A stretch of 64,000 nt of DNA from Hyphomicrobiales bacterium. Lineage in GTDB: Bacteria; Pseudomonadota; Alphaproteobacteria; Rhizobiales; Rhizobiaceae. How positions within the stretch are numbered: the stretch's first letter is position 1; every line of letters starts with the position of its first letter. Below are positions 17,010-25,061 of this stretch, in pieces. The notes below the pieces were generated by a model that was given only the letters and a program-made list of their open reading frames with translations, ran no database searches and was not told the origin of the DNA. A program made the translations under genes and the position numbers. The stretch spans positions 124,001 through 188,000 of the forward strand of contig UEIJ01000029.1 in the NCBI GenBank assembly GCA_900470195.1, written 5' to 3'.

Positions 17010-18212
17010 TCAGCCCGTTGCTTTGGCAGCGCGTCCCGCCATGATGCCGAGCACCGCAACGACCACCAGCGAGAGCGCTGCGGCGAGGCTTGCCGCAGTG
17101 AACGAACCGGAACGCTGCGCCATGAAGCCTGCCACCAGCGGGCCGACGATCTGGCCGATGCTGAAGCAGACGGTCATCCGCGCCAGAGCGCGTTTCGGTG
17201 AAGCCGGTGCAAGCGTGCGTGCAATCTGCAACCCGAACGCCGTCAGCGCCATGAAGGTCATGCCGAGAAGCGCGCCGCCCACAAGAGGCCCAAGCGGCGG
17301 CGCCAGAACAACGCTTGCGGCAACGCCGACCGCTTCGAGAACAGCCGTCAGGGCAAATGCATTGAAGAGGCCGAACTTTCTGGCAGCCGGCGCCCACAGC
17401 CAGATCGACGGGGCGGCCGCCAGACCGGTCACCACCCACACCGCCGCTTCCATCAGCGGGCCGCCATCAGTCGCGCGCACGATCGCAATCAGGAATGTCG
17501 CGGTGATCACATAGCCGAAGCCGAAAATGCCATAGGCCAGCGCCAGCGCGTTGAAGGCAAAGCCCGTGGGGAGCGGCGGCTCGCGCGTGCCGCTGTTTCC
17601 GCCGACCGGCCCTTCCCTGACGAATGCGGCAACCAGAACAGCCATCACGATGGTCAGGACGGCAGCGCCGATCCAGTCGGCCCGCCAGTCGAGCCCGGCA
17701 AAGCGGATCAGCGCCACCAGAACGGCAGAAAGCGCAATGCCGCTGCCGACGCCGCCGAAATGCAGGGCTCCAAGCCCCGCCCTTTCCGCCGCCGTGACAT
17801 GGCTGAGCACGATCGCCGTGCACAGGATCATCGTCACCGCACTGATGAAACCTGCCGCAAAGCGGATGGCGGAAAACAACCATACACCCTCGACGAGCGC
17901 CATCGCAGCGCAGAGCAATCCGCTGATTATCAGGCCAGCGATCACGCTGGCGCGTTCGATGCCCGCAGACCAGCCGTAACCGGCAACGACTGCCCCCAGC
18001 AGATAGCCGATATAGTTTGCCGACGCGATGAAGCCGGCATCGGCGGCATTGAGGCCGATGTCGGCCATCATTCCCGGCAGGATCGGCGTATAGATGAAAC
18101 GCCCGATGCCCATGGCGGCAGCCATGGCAAGAAACCCGCCGAAAGCATAGCGAACGGCAGTGCGATGTTGCGAGGACAGGGGATTGGTCATTTGCAGGGA
18201 GGTCTCGGTCAT
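17010..18212 (-). CDS. MFS transporter, YbfB/YjiJ type
   Basis: This roughly 400-residue protein has twelve hydrophobic segments. The family start is [24 protein letters not shown], with the [10 protein letters not shown] block characteristic of YbfB/YjiJ-type MFS proteins. Substrate unknown. The start is uncertain: ATG codons at 18212 and 18191 both lack a strong ribosome binding site. It is divergent from the small secreted protein at 18390. Confidence 0.85.
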   Translation of the reverse strand: MTETSLQMTNPLSSQHRTAVRYAFGGFLAMAAAMGIGRFIYTPILPGMMADIGLNAADAGFIASANYIGYLLGAVVAGYGWSAGIERASVIAGLIISGLLCAAMALVEGVWLFSAIRFAAGFISAVTMILCTAIVLSHVTAAERAGLGALHFGGVGSGIALSAVLVALIRFAGLDWRADWIGAAVLTIVMAVLVAAFVREGPVGGNSGTREPPLPTGFAFNALALAYGIFGFGYVITATFLIAIVRATDGGPLMEAAVWVVTGLAAAPSIWLWAPAARKFGLFNAFALTAVLEAVGVAASVVLAPPLGPLVGGALLGMTFMALTAFGLQIARTLAPASPKRALARMTVCFSIGQIVGPLVAGFMAQRSGSFTAASLAAALSLVVVAVLGIMAGRAAKATG

Positions 18213-18389
18213 TGGCGGGAAAATAAACCTCAATCGCACGACGACAATTGAATTTTTCTGATCGGATCGATCACCCGGATTGAGGTGAAACCGTTCCCGA
18301 TCTTCTAACCATAACAACAGAGTTGGATTTGAAGTCCGCCGAAGCAGACCTACAATAGAGTTACTACACTTTCTTGATGGAGGATCAGG

Positions 18390-18758
18390 ATGAAGGGGCG
18401 CAAACTATCCGCATGTCTGCTGGCCGCCGTGACGATCGCGACCGCCGGGGCAGTCAAGGCGCAGGAACTCAAAACGATGGACGACGTCGGCAGCGCGTTG
18501 AACGCCTGCTGGTCCGCGCCTGCGGGCAGCAAGAATTCAGCCGTCACGCTGAGCTTCAGCTTCAAGCGCGACGGAAGCCTGATGGGTCCGCCCCGGGCCA
18601 GCGCGATCAACATTCAGGGCGATGATGAGGCCCGAAAGGCCTTTGTGAATGCCGCAATTGCGGCGGTGGAAAAATGCACGCCGCTGAAGCTCGGTCCCTC
18701 ACTGGCAAAGGGTATAGGCGGAAAGGTCTTCACCATGCAGTTTCATTCGCCGGATTGA
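18390..18758 (+). CDS. Small secreted hypothetical protein with TonB-C-like features
   Basis: This 122-residue protein has a signal peptide (residues 1-24, cleaved at VKA-QE). The mature part resembles a TonB/TolA C-terminal fold by its pattern: [30 protein letters not shown] and [19 protein letters not shown]. Two cysteines could form a disulfide. GGAGGA lies before the ATG. The family link is by pattern only; no tonB or exb genes are near. Confidence 0.65.
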   Translation: MKGRKLSACLLAAVTIATAGAVKAQELKTMDDVGSALNACWSAPAGSKNSAVTLSFSFKRDGSLMGPPRASAINIQGDDEARKAFVNAAIAAVEKCTPLKLGPSLAKGIGGKVFTMQFHSPD

Positions 18759-18778
18759 CAATGCTGGAAGAGAAACCG

Positions 18779-19129
18779 ATGCCTGATAAACAGGCTCTAA
18801 GACGCCTGCTGGAAGATCACATCGCATCCTACGAGGACCCCATCGCCTTTACACAAGGGCAGGCTCTATCCTTGACCGGGAAAGCTGAAATCTGGGATGG
18901 CTACCGGTGGCTATGGGCCGTCGGTCCGGATGGTCGCGCAGGATGGATTCCTGATGGCAGTGTGATCGTCAAGGATGGCGGGGTTATCGCCCTTCGCGAC
19001 TATTCGGCGATGGAACTGACCTGCGATAAAGGCGCCATCCTCCTCGTCATCGAAGAAACACATGGGTGGGCCTGGTGCAGCGCGCCGGATGGGCTTGCGG
19101 GCTGGGTGCCAGCGAACAAGCTCGGCTGA
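18779..19129 (+). CDS. SH3-domain protein, cytoplasmic
   Basis: This 116-residue protein has two SH3-like repeats: about residues 20-65 (ALSLTGKAEIWDGYRWLWAV, GRAGWIPDG) and 70-116 (ALRDYSAMELTCDKGAILLV, WAWCSAPDGLAGWVPANKL). There is no signal peptide. GGAAGAG precedes the ATG at 18779, which I prefer to the ATG at 18761. Function unknown. It follows the previous gene by 20 bases. Confidence 0.72.
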   Translation: MPDKQALRRLLEDHIASYEDPIAFTQGQALSLTGKAEIWDGYRWLWAVGPDGRAGWIPDGSVIVKDGGVIALRDYSAMELTCDKGAILLVIEETHGWAWCSAPDGLAGWVPANKLG

Positions 19130-19198
19130 CACGCATTGTCCTCGATACCCGCATAACTTTCTCTTGCGAATCGCATAAGTGCATGCTTATGTGTTCGC

Positions 19199-19525
19199 AT
19201 GAACGAGAATGAAACATTCAACGATATATTCCGGGCGCTTGCCGACCCGACCCGCCGCACGATTTTCGAGAAGCTGGCCTCGGGCAGCCTGAATGCCAGT
19301 GCGTTGCGCGAGGGCATGGAGATCAGCCAGCCCGCCATGTCGCAGCATCTGGCGGTGTTGCGCGGCGCGGGACTGGTGCGCGAGGAACGTGAGGGGCGCT
19401 TCGTCAATTATGAAGTCGATCCGAACGGGCTGACACTCATTGCCAACTGGCTTGCCAAATACCGCGCTTACTGGCCGGAACGTATCGACGCTCTCAAAAC
19501 CTTGCTGAAGGATATGGACCAATGA
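19199..19525 (+). CDS. ArsR-family transcriptional regulator
   Basis: This 108-residue winged-helix protein has FRALADPTRRTIFEKLASGSL, then the recognition helix region ISQPAMSQHLAVLRGAGLV and the wing EREGRFVNYEV. No CxCxxC metal site is visible, so it probably does not sense arsenite or cadmium that way. The stop overlaps the start of the SRPBCC gene (ATGA). ArsR-SRPBCC pairs are common and are thought to sense small ligands. Confidence 0.9.
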   Translation: MNENETFNDIFRALADPTRRTIFEKLASGSLNASALREGMEISQPAMSQHLAVLRGAGLVREEREGRFVNYEVDPNGLTLIANWLAKYRAYWPERIDALKTLLKDMDQ

Positions 19526-19881
19526 TCGACCGGCAGGAAGAACACCGCGAAGAAGCAATAGAGCTGGAATATGAGCTGGATGCCGCACCCCAGAAGGTCT
19601 GGCGCGCGATCAGCATTCCGGAGTTTCGCGAAAACTGGCTTCCGTCCGAGGCATTGGCCGATCCGGAACCCGCTTCCTGCAAGCCCGGCGAGGAGATCAG
19701 CTACCGGATGCGGGAAAGCGAACCGCCCTTTCTGGAAAGCATGGTCACGTTCCGCATGGTGCCCGGCATTTCCGGCGGCACCAGCCTGCGCGTCATCCAC
19801 AGGCTCAACGACACGCGCCTGAAGCGCGTTGCAGCGGCCGCCGCCAACAGCAACCGGGCGCCGGTGATGCGCGCAGCCTGA
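19522..19881 (+). CDS. SRPBCC (AHSA1-like) domain protein
   Basis: This 119-residue protein is translationally coupled to the ArsR gene. It has the AHSA1 pattern IELEYELDAAPQKVWRAI and SIPEFRENWLP at the start, and strands VTFRMVPGISGGTSLRVIHR. It is at the short end for the family, and the C-terminus (NSNRAPVMRAA) is degenerate, so the closing helix may be incomplete. Hydrophobic ligand binding is the usual family role. Confidence 0.8.
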   Translation: MIDRQEEHREEAIELEYELDAAPQKVWRAISIPEFRENWLPSEALADPEPASCKPGEEISYRMRESEPPFLESMVTFRMVPGISGGTSLRVIHRLNDTRLKRVAAAAANSNRAPVMRAA

Positions 19882-19920
19882 AGCACCTATATCCTGATTT
19901 TGGAAGAGAGGAGTTCGCCG

Positions 19921-20520
19921 ATGCGCGAAACGATGCAACTCGTCCCTATGGTTGTCGAACAGTCGAGCCGTGGCGAAAGGTCGTTCGATATCTATTCGCG
20001 CCTGCTGCGCGAGCGGATCATCTTTCTCAACGGCGAAGTGAACGACACCGTATCTGCGCTGATCTGCGCGCAACTGCTGTTTCTGGAAGCGGAAAATTCC
20101 AAACAGCCGATCAATCTCTATATCAACTCGCCCGGCGGTGTCGTGACCAGCGGCCTCGCGATTTATGACACGATGCGCTATGTCCGCGCGCCGGTGCACA
20201 CGCTTTGCATGGGCACGGCCCGCTCAATGGGTTCCTTCCTGCTGATGGCGGGCGAGCCCGGCCATCGCGCCGCCCTTCCCAATGCGAACCTGCTTGTGCA
20301 CCAGCCCTCCGGCGGCTTTCAAGGGCAGGCATCGGACATTTTCATCCATGCCGAGGAAGCGCAGCGAACCAAGCGGCTGATGACGCGGCTTTATGCCGAA
20401 CATTGCGGCCGCACCTATGAAGAGGTGGAACGCGCGCTTGACCGCGATAACTTCATGACCGCCGAACAGGGGCTCGAATGGGGATTGATCGACCGTATTC
20501 TTGAGCACCGATCTGAGTGA
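19921..20520 (+). CDS. clpP: ClpP-type serine protease, paralogue not linked to clpX
   Basis: This 199-residue ClpP-like peptidase has [10 protein letters not shown], the catalytic serine in [14 protein letters not shown] (the usual QAAS is TARS here), the histidine in LLVHQPSGG, and the aspartate in [10 protein letters not shown]. The triad is complete. GAGGAG lies before the ATG at 19921. There is no tig or clpX beside it; it follows the ArsR/SRPBCC pair. It is probably a second ClpP that partners ClpX or ClpA made elsewhere. The last codons and the stop are contributed by a palindromic repeat arm. Confidence 0.9.
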   Translation: MRETMQLVPMVVEQSSRGERSFDIYSRLLRERIIFLNGEVNDTVSALICAQLLFLEAENSKQPINLYINSPGGVVTSGLAIYDTMRYVRAPVHTLCMGTARSMGSFLLMAGEPGHRAALPNANLLVHQPSGGFQGQASDIFIHAEEAQRTKRLMTRLYAEHCGRTYEEVERALDRDNFMTAEQGLEWGLIDRILEHRSE

Positions 20521-20594
20521 ATCGGATCGGTGCTCAAGTTATTATCTTAAAGCGCATCTTGTCCGAAAACCGCTTTGCACTTTTCGGGATGCGC
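20511..20594. repeat. Dispersed bipartite palindromic repeat, copy 3, overlapping the clpP 3' end
   Basis: The left arm TTGAGCACCGATC / GGATCGGTGCTCAA (20511-20538) contains the last codons and stop of clpP and can act as a terminator stem. The right arm GCGCATCTTGTCCGAAAACC...TTTTCGGGATGCGC follows at 20552-20593. Confidence 0.75.
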
Positions 20595-20691
20595 CTTGGA
20601 ACGGCAAGAAGTTGCTGCTGCCTGAAAAAGCGACGGCCTTCTGTCGTCGGCTGCCGTTGTATATGTCCGCCGGGGTCAGTATCAACGAACG

Positions 20692-21471
20692 ATGGACAGA
20701 AAACATGCAGCAATTCCCGAAGAAGCGGCAAAGGCCCTGATCGTCCTGCAGGAATGTCTGGGACCTTCCTTGCAGGCCGTGTATCTGCATGGCTCCGCCG
20801 TGAATGGCGGCCTTCGTCCCAACAGCGATGTCGATCTGCTGGCAGTCAGCTATCAGCCACTGACGCCTGAAACCGGCGCGGGTCTCGTCGATCGGCTGAT
20901 GCAGATATCGGGTCGGTATCCGGTCAAGCCCGGAACACCCCGGTGTCTGGAAGTGATGATCTTTTTGCAGCAGGACCTCGCCGCTCTCCACTATCCCGCC
21001 CGTTGCGCCTTCATCTATGGGGAATGGCTGCGCGACGAATTCGAGGCGGGAACCGTGCCGCAGCCGAATGCCGATCCCGAATATACATTGGTGCTCGCGC
21101 AAGCCGCTCAGGAAGCCATAAGCCTCGTCGGTCCCATGCGCGAGCATCTTCTGCCAACCGTGCCGAATGAAGACGTGCGGCGGGCAATTGCCGATGCGCT
21201 GCCCGCATTGCTCGGCAACTTTGCAGGCGACGAGCGCAATGTCCTGCTGACGCTTGCGCGCATGTGGTACACGCTCGAAACCGGAAAATTCGCGCCGAAG
21301 GACGCCGCCGCCGAATGGGCGCTGCCGCTTGTCTCACCCGAAACCGCCGCAGTCCTTGCGCTCGCGCAGGCGGCCTATCGCGGCGCGGCTGTTGACGACT
21401 GGCAAAGCCATCCCCTGCTCGCAGGGCAGGCGGCGGACGAACTGGCGCATCATGTGCGGGCGCTTCTCTGA
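20692..21471 (+). CDS. AadA-like aminoglycoside nucleotidyltransferase
   Basis: This 259-residue protein resembles ANT(3'')(9) adenylyltransferases that modify streptomycin and spectinomycin. The nucleotidyltransferase core is AVYLHGSAVNGGLRPNSDVD, with GS and DxD, followed by LLAV. The C-terminal helical domain has the typical NVLLTLARMWYTLETGKFAPKDAAAEWALP. No attC, integrase or IS adjoins it, and its composition looks like the neighbours, so it appears to be a resident chromosomal gene. There is no strong ribosome binding site before the ATG. Actual resistance is not implied by sequence alone. Confidence 0.85.
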   Translation: MDRKHAAIPEEAAKALIVLQECLGPSLQAVYLHGSAVNGGLRPNSDVDLLAVSYQPLTPETGAGLVDRLMQISGRYPVKPGTPRCLEVMIFLQQDLAALHYPARCAFIYGEWLRDEFEAGTVPQPNADPEYTLVLAQAAQEAISLVGPMREHLLPTVPNEDVRRAIADALPALLGNFAGDERNVLLTLARMWYTLETGKFAPKDAAAEWALPLVSPETAAVLALAQAAYRGAAVDDWQSHPLLAGQAADELAHHVRALL

Positions 21472-21477
21472 AGCTCT

Positions 21478-22521
21478 TCAGGCCGCGGCTTCATCCTGCT
21501 TTTGCCGCTGTGTTGGTACGGGAACGCTGTCGGGAATATCCGAATGCAGGAAGTGCAGAAGCGTGTCCTGAACCGACGACAGCCGGTGCGCGCAATCGCG
21601 CCAGCCGAACGGAATATCCTTCGGCATGGGCGGAATCCGGCGTGGCTCCTGCCCTTCCTCCAGCTCGCAATTGGCGACAACCACCTGCAAGGCTTCCGTC
21701 AGCCACGGCGGCGGCGGCGCTTCCTTCTTGCGCAGCGCATTGCCCAGCGCTTCACCGAACAGCAGCGCCGATGCATAAAGACGGATGCCGCGCCGATCAT
21801 AACGCCCGGCCATTTCCGTAACCTCGCGCGCCACCAGCCGTCCGCGCAGCGACCAGCGCGCATTGCTGCGGGCCAGTGCGATGCCGTCGCCCAATGCGAT
21901 AACCGCCCGATGGGCCGATGTGAACTGGTTGATCGCGCTTTGCGCCCGCACCGGGTCCTGCTTTTCCAGCGCCACGGCCGATTGTTTCAGGCCCTTTGCC
22001 AGCCGGTCGAGCAGGCCGCGCGCGGCCTTGTCGATCAGAAGCAGCGGGCTCGGCGTCATCAATATCTGGCTGAACAGCAGGCCCACGCCCGCGCCGACCA
22101 GCACATCCACCAGCCGCGTCACGCCCGCAACCTGCGGCCCCATGGCGAGAACCAGAATCGCCGAAACGCCCGACTGGATGGCGATTGCCGGCGCCATGCC
22201 GAACGAGGTCGCCAGCACCATGGCAATGAAAGTCACGATGCTCGTGTGGAAGACCGGAACGGTTTCCGGCAAGAGCAGCGAAAGTTCCCCGACCAGCACG
22301 CCGGTGGTGACGCCGACCATCACGCCGATTGCCTGCTTGCCGTGGTTGGGAAGGTTCGGCGCCAGGCAGATCACAGCCGTGACCATGGCGAAAACGGGTT
22401 TCGGCTGGTTCAGAAGCAACTGGCAGATCAGCCAGGCGACCCCGCCCGCGAAGGACGCGATCAGGGAATCGCGCCAGCTCGCGGACCATTGCTGGACAAC
22501 CTTGTTCGCGCGCTGCCGCAT
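21478..22521 (-). CDS. FUSC-family (aromatic acid exporter-like) membrane protein
   Basis: This protein of about 347 residues has an N-terminal block of about six membrane helices (residues 15-160: SLIASFAGGVAWLICQLLL, VFAMVTAVICLAPNLPNHGKQAIG) and a soluble C-terminal half. This matches FUSC/ArAE-type exporters, of which full-length members have two such halves. GGAGA precedes the ATG at 22521; upstream in-frame ATGs fall within a palindromic repeat and are unlikely. The substrate is unknown. It converges with the AadA-like gene, with six bases between stops. Confidence 0.82.
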   Translation of the reverse strand: MRQRANKVVQQWSASWRDSLIASFAGGVAWLICQLLLNQPKPVFAMVTAVICLAPNLPNHGKQAIGVMVGVTTGVLVGELSLLLPETVPVFHTSIVTFIAMVLATSFGMAPAIAIQSGVSAILVLAMGPQVAGVTRLVDVLVGAGVGLLFSQILMTPSPLLLIDKAARGLLDRLAKGLKQSAVALEKQDPVRAQSAINQFTSAHRAVIALGDGIALARSNARWSLRGRLVAREVTEMAGRYDRRGIRLYASALLFGEALGNALRKKEAPPPPWLTEALQVVVANCELEEGQEPRRIPPMPKDIPFGWRDCAHRLSSVQDTLLHFLHSDIPDSVPVPTQRQKQDEAAA

Positions 22522-22537
22522 CGATCTCTCCATCCAG

Positions 22538-22633
22538 CACATCCCGAAAAGTGTGAAGCGGTTTTCGGACAGGATGTGCTTAAAAACAAATAATAGAGCA
22601 CCGGACTGTTTCAATCAGATCGAAACGTGCTCT
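22538..22633. repeat. Dispersed bipartite palindromic repeat, copy 4 (inverted)
   Basis: GCACATCCCGAAAAGTGTG...GGTTTTCGGACAGGATGTGC, then GAGCACC...GAAACGTGCTC. It is the same element in the opposite orientation, lying in the leader of the FUSC gene. Confidence 0.75.
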
Positions 22634-22669
22634 GTTACCGGCAGCTATTTATGGCAGCGTTTTCCCGCC

Positions 22670-23020
22670 TCAAGGCTTGAAGAAGTTTTCGTACTGGTCC
22701 GGCTTGAAACCGACCGTCAGCTTTCCATCGTGATCGAGAACCGGGCGCTTGACCATGGAAGGCTGTGCCAGCATGAGCGCCCGCGCCTTGCCGGCGTCGA
22801 CGTTCTGGCGCTCTTCCTCGGGCAGTTTGCGAAACGTCGTTCCGGCCCGGTTGAGCAGCTGCTCCCACGGAATATCCTTCAGGAAACGGTCGAGCGTTTC
22901 GCCGTCCAGCCCTTCCTTCTTGTAATCATGAAACGCGTAGTCGATGCCATGGTCTTCAAGCCAGGTGCGCGCCTTCTTCATGGTGTCGCAGTTCTTGATA
23001 CCGTAGATGGTCACGCTCAT
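22670..23020 (-). CDS. ArsC/Spx-family protein (YffB-like)
   Basis: This 116-residue thioredoxin-fold protein begins MSVTIYGIKNCDTMKKARTW, with one N-terminal cysteine (C11) and KRPVLDHDGKLTVGFKPDQY near the end. This is the YffB type of the ArsC/Spx family, distinct from true arsenate reductases. It is probably a glutathione-dependent thiol reductase. It is a single gene on the minus strand. Confidence 0.9.
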   Translation of the reverse strand: MSVTIYGIKNCDTMKKARTWLEDHGIDYAFHDYKKEGLDGETLDRFLKDIPWEQLLNRAGTTFRKLPEEERQNVDAGKARALMLAQPSMVKRPVLDHDGKLTVGFKPDQYENFFKP

Positions 23021-23080
23021 ATCCGACTCCTTCGATCATTTTGTTGCGATCAAAGGCGATCGAAACGCCGGTTTCAACCT

Positions 23081-23803
23081 CTATCTGGAATCGTGAAAGA
23101 TTATGCCCAGCGTATGCCGCTGGCCGGACCGGATCCGGCTGACGCCGTGCCGCATCCTGACGCGATAATCGCCGCGCGTTCCTAGCATCGGACGGTCATT
23201 GACCGCGAAAACCACGCCGTCGCCCTGCCGGAGCGGTACAACTTCCGCCCTGCTCTGCATCCGCGGACGCTGTTCGGTCAGGACAAATTCCCCACCCGTA
23301 AAATCCCGCTCCGGCTCGGACAGCAGAATCGCCACCTGCAACGGAAAGGCGATATCGCCGTAAATATCCTGATGCAGGCAATTATAGTCGCCTTCGACAT
23401 ATTGCAGGATGAGCGGTGTCGGACGCGTCTGCCCTGCCGCGTGGCAGCGTTCCAGAAACGCGTCATGGGTCGGCGGAAAACGGATGTCCGATCCCAGCCG
23501 TTCACTCCACCGATTGGCGATGGGAGCAAGCTGCGGATAGAGCTTCTGGCGCAGATTCCAAATTAAGGCAGGAATGGGATTTGCGTAATATTTGTATTCT
23601 CCGCGTCCAAAACCGTGTTTTCGCATCGAAATCACCGTCCGAAATGCGGCGAAATTGTAATAACCTGCGGCAAGCTCGCGGCAATCCTGTGGCGAAATTA
23701 TGTTCTTGAGGATTGCGGCACCGAACTCGTCCAGTTCGGCACCGATTTTTTGCCAGTCATAGGCGGGGATGTTTTCCGCCTGCATGGGTTCGTTTGTGTT
23801 CAT
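23081..23803 (-). CDS. 2OG-Fe(II) oxygenase (COG3826-like), coupled to ada
   Basis: This 240-residue dioxygenase has the iron-binding HxD in CLHQDIYGDIAFPLQ, the distal histidine in MRHGVSRI, and the 2-oxoglutarate-binding arginine in GQRHTLGIIFHDS. The start ATG at 23803 overlaps the ada stop (ATGA), so the two are translationally coupled. Pairing with the adaptive-response regulator suggests a role in repair of alkylation damage comparable to AlkB. However, the sequence is not of the AlkB type I recognise, so the substrate is open. Confidence 0.82.
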   Translation of the reverse strand: MNTNEPMQAENIPAYDWQKIGAELDEFGAAILKNIISPQDCRELAAGYYNFAAFRTVISMRKHGFGRGEYKYYANPIPALIWNLRQKLYPQLAPIANRWSERLGSDIRFPPTHDAFLERCHAAGQTRPTPLILQYVEGDYNCLHQDIYGDIAFPLQVAILLSEPERDFTGGEFVLTEQRPRMQSRAEVVPLRQGDGVVFAVNDRPMLGTRGDYRVRMRHGVSRIRSGQRHTLGIIFHDSR

Positions 23804-24885
23804 GCCTGGCTCTCCCGCTTCAGGAGATCGCGCTTGCGCTCCACGCCCCAGCGATAGCCGGAGAGACCGCCATCGTTGCGCACCACCCGATGGCACGGGA
23901 CCGCGACGGCGATCTTGTTGGCCGCGCAGGCCTGCGCCACCGCGCGCACCGATTTCGGCGCGCCTATGCGCTCGGCAATTTCTGTATAACTCACTGTTTT
24001 ACCGACAGGAATTTCTCGCAAGGCCTGCCAGACGCGCTGCTGGAAGGCAGTTCCCTGCAAATCGAGCGGCAGGTCGAGCCCGATGCGCGGCGCTTCAACG
24101 AAACCGACCACCTCGGCGACCATATCCTCGAAATCACGGTCTGCGCCGATGAGATTTGCCTGCGGAAAACGCTTTTCGAGATCGCGGATCAGTTCTTCCG
24201 GGTCGTCGCCCATCAAAATGGCGCAGACGCCCTTGTCGCTTGCCGCGACCAGCACGGCGCCCAGCGTCGACTGGCCAATGGCGAAACGGATATCCGCATT
24301 CTTGCCGCCCTGCTTGTAAGCCTTTGGAGTCATTCCCAAAATCCCGTCCGAAGCCTCATAGAAGCGGCTGCTGGAATTGTAACCGGCATCATAGATGGCG
24401 TCGGTTACGCGGATCTCCGACGCATCGAGCGCCGCCCGCATCTTTTTCGCGCGATGCGCATCGGCATAGGCTTTCGGGGTCAGCCCCGTGAACTCCTTGA
24501 ATATGCGGTGAAAATGCGCAGGGCTTGCCTTCACGGAAGCTGCTATTTCTTCGAGCGAAGGCACTTCTTCCGCCGTTTCGATGAAGCGGCAGGCGCTCGC
24601 CACCATCTCGGCATAGCGGGTGCTGTTCTGCGTCGCCAGCGTTTCGGAAAGATGCGGCTTGCAGCGCATGCAGGGCCGGAACCCGGCGCGTTCGGCATCC
24701 TCGCAATGGTCGAAAAACTGCACGTTTTCGCGCTTTCCGCGCCGCGACGGGCATGACGGGCGGCAATAGACGCCGGTGGTGCGGACAGCATAGACAAATG
24801 CCCCATCCGACGCCTTGTCGCGGTCGAGCACCTTCTGCCAGCGATTTTCATCGGGATCGTGGGTCTTCATGGTCATAAGGTTCAT
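23800..24885 (-). CDS. ada: Ada: methylated-DNA methyltransferase and transcriptional activator
   Basis: This 361-residue protein has three parts. The N-terminal zinc-binding AdaA domain carries TGVYCRPSCPSRRGKRENVQFF and GFRPCMRCKPH (the four cysteines, one accepting methyl groups from phosphotriesters). An AraC helix-turn-helix lies in the middle (about 85-185). The C-terminal O6-methylguanine transferase has the active site VAVPCHRVVRNDG. Methylation turns it into an activator of its own operon. Start codons at 24885, 24876 and 24870 are all possible. It is divergent from the aldehyde dehydrogenase gene. Confidence 0.95.
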   Translation of the reverse strand: MNLMTMKTHDPDENRWQKVLDRDKASDGAFVYAVRTTGVYCRPSCPSRRGKRENVQFFDHCEDAERAGFRPCMRCKPHLSETLATQNSTRYAEMVASACRFIETAEEVPSLEEIAASVKASPAHFHRIFKEFTGLTPKAYADAHRAKKMRAALDASEIRVTDAIYDAGYNSSSRFYEASDGILGMTPKAYKQGGKNADIRFAIGQSTLGAVLVAASDKGVCAILMGDDPEELIRDLEKRFPQANLIGADRDFEDMVAEVVGFVEAPRIGLDLPLDLQGTAFQQRVWQALREIPVGKTVSYTEIAERIGAPKSVRAVAQACAANKIAVAVPCHRVVRNDGGLSGYRWGVERKRDLLKRESQA

Positions 24886-25061
24886 GTCCGTATTCCTTCA
24901 ATATGAGCATGAAGGAAGGCTAATGCCACCGCGTCGAGGCTACACTCCGCTGCTTGCTTTCAAATTCGAGACAGCGCCGTTGCACAGTCTGTTCACAAAT
25001 AAGGAACATGCAAGTTTCCAGCTTTTATACCATGATATGAAAGGTAAACAGGGAGAAGATC

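Noticed and set aside
20692-21471. AadA-like gene as a mobile resistance cassette
   Set aside because: No attC site, integrase or flanking IS is visible, and the composition matches the neighbours.
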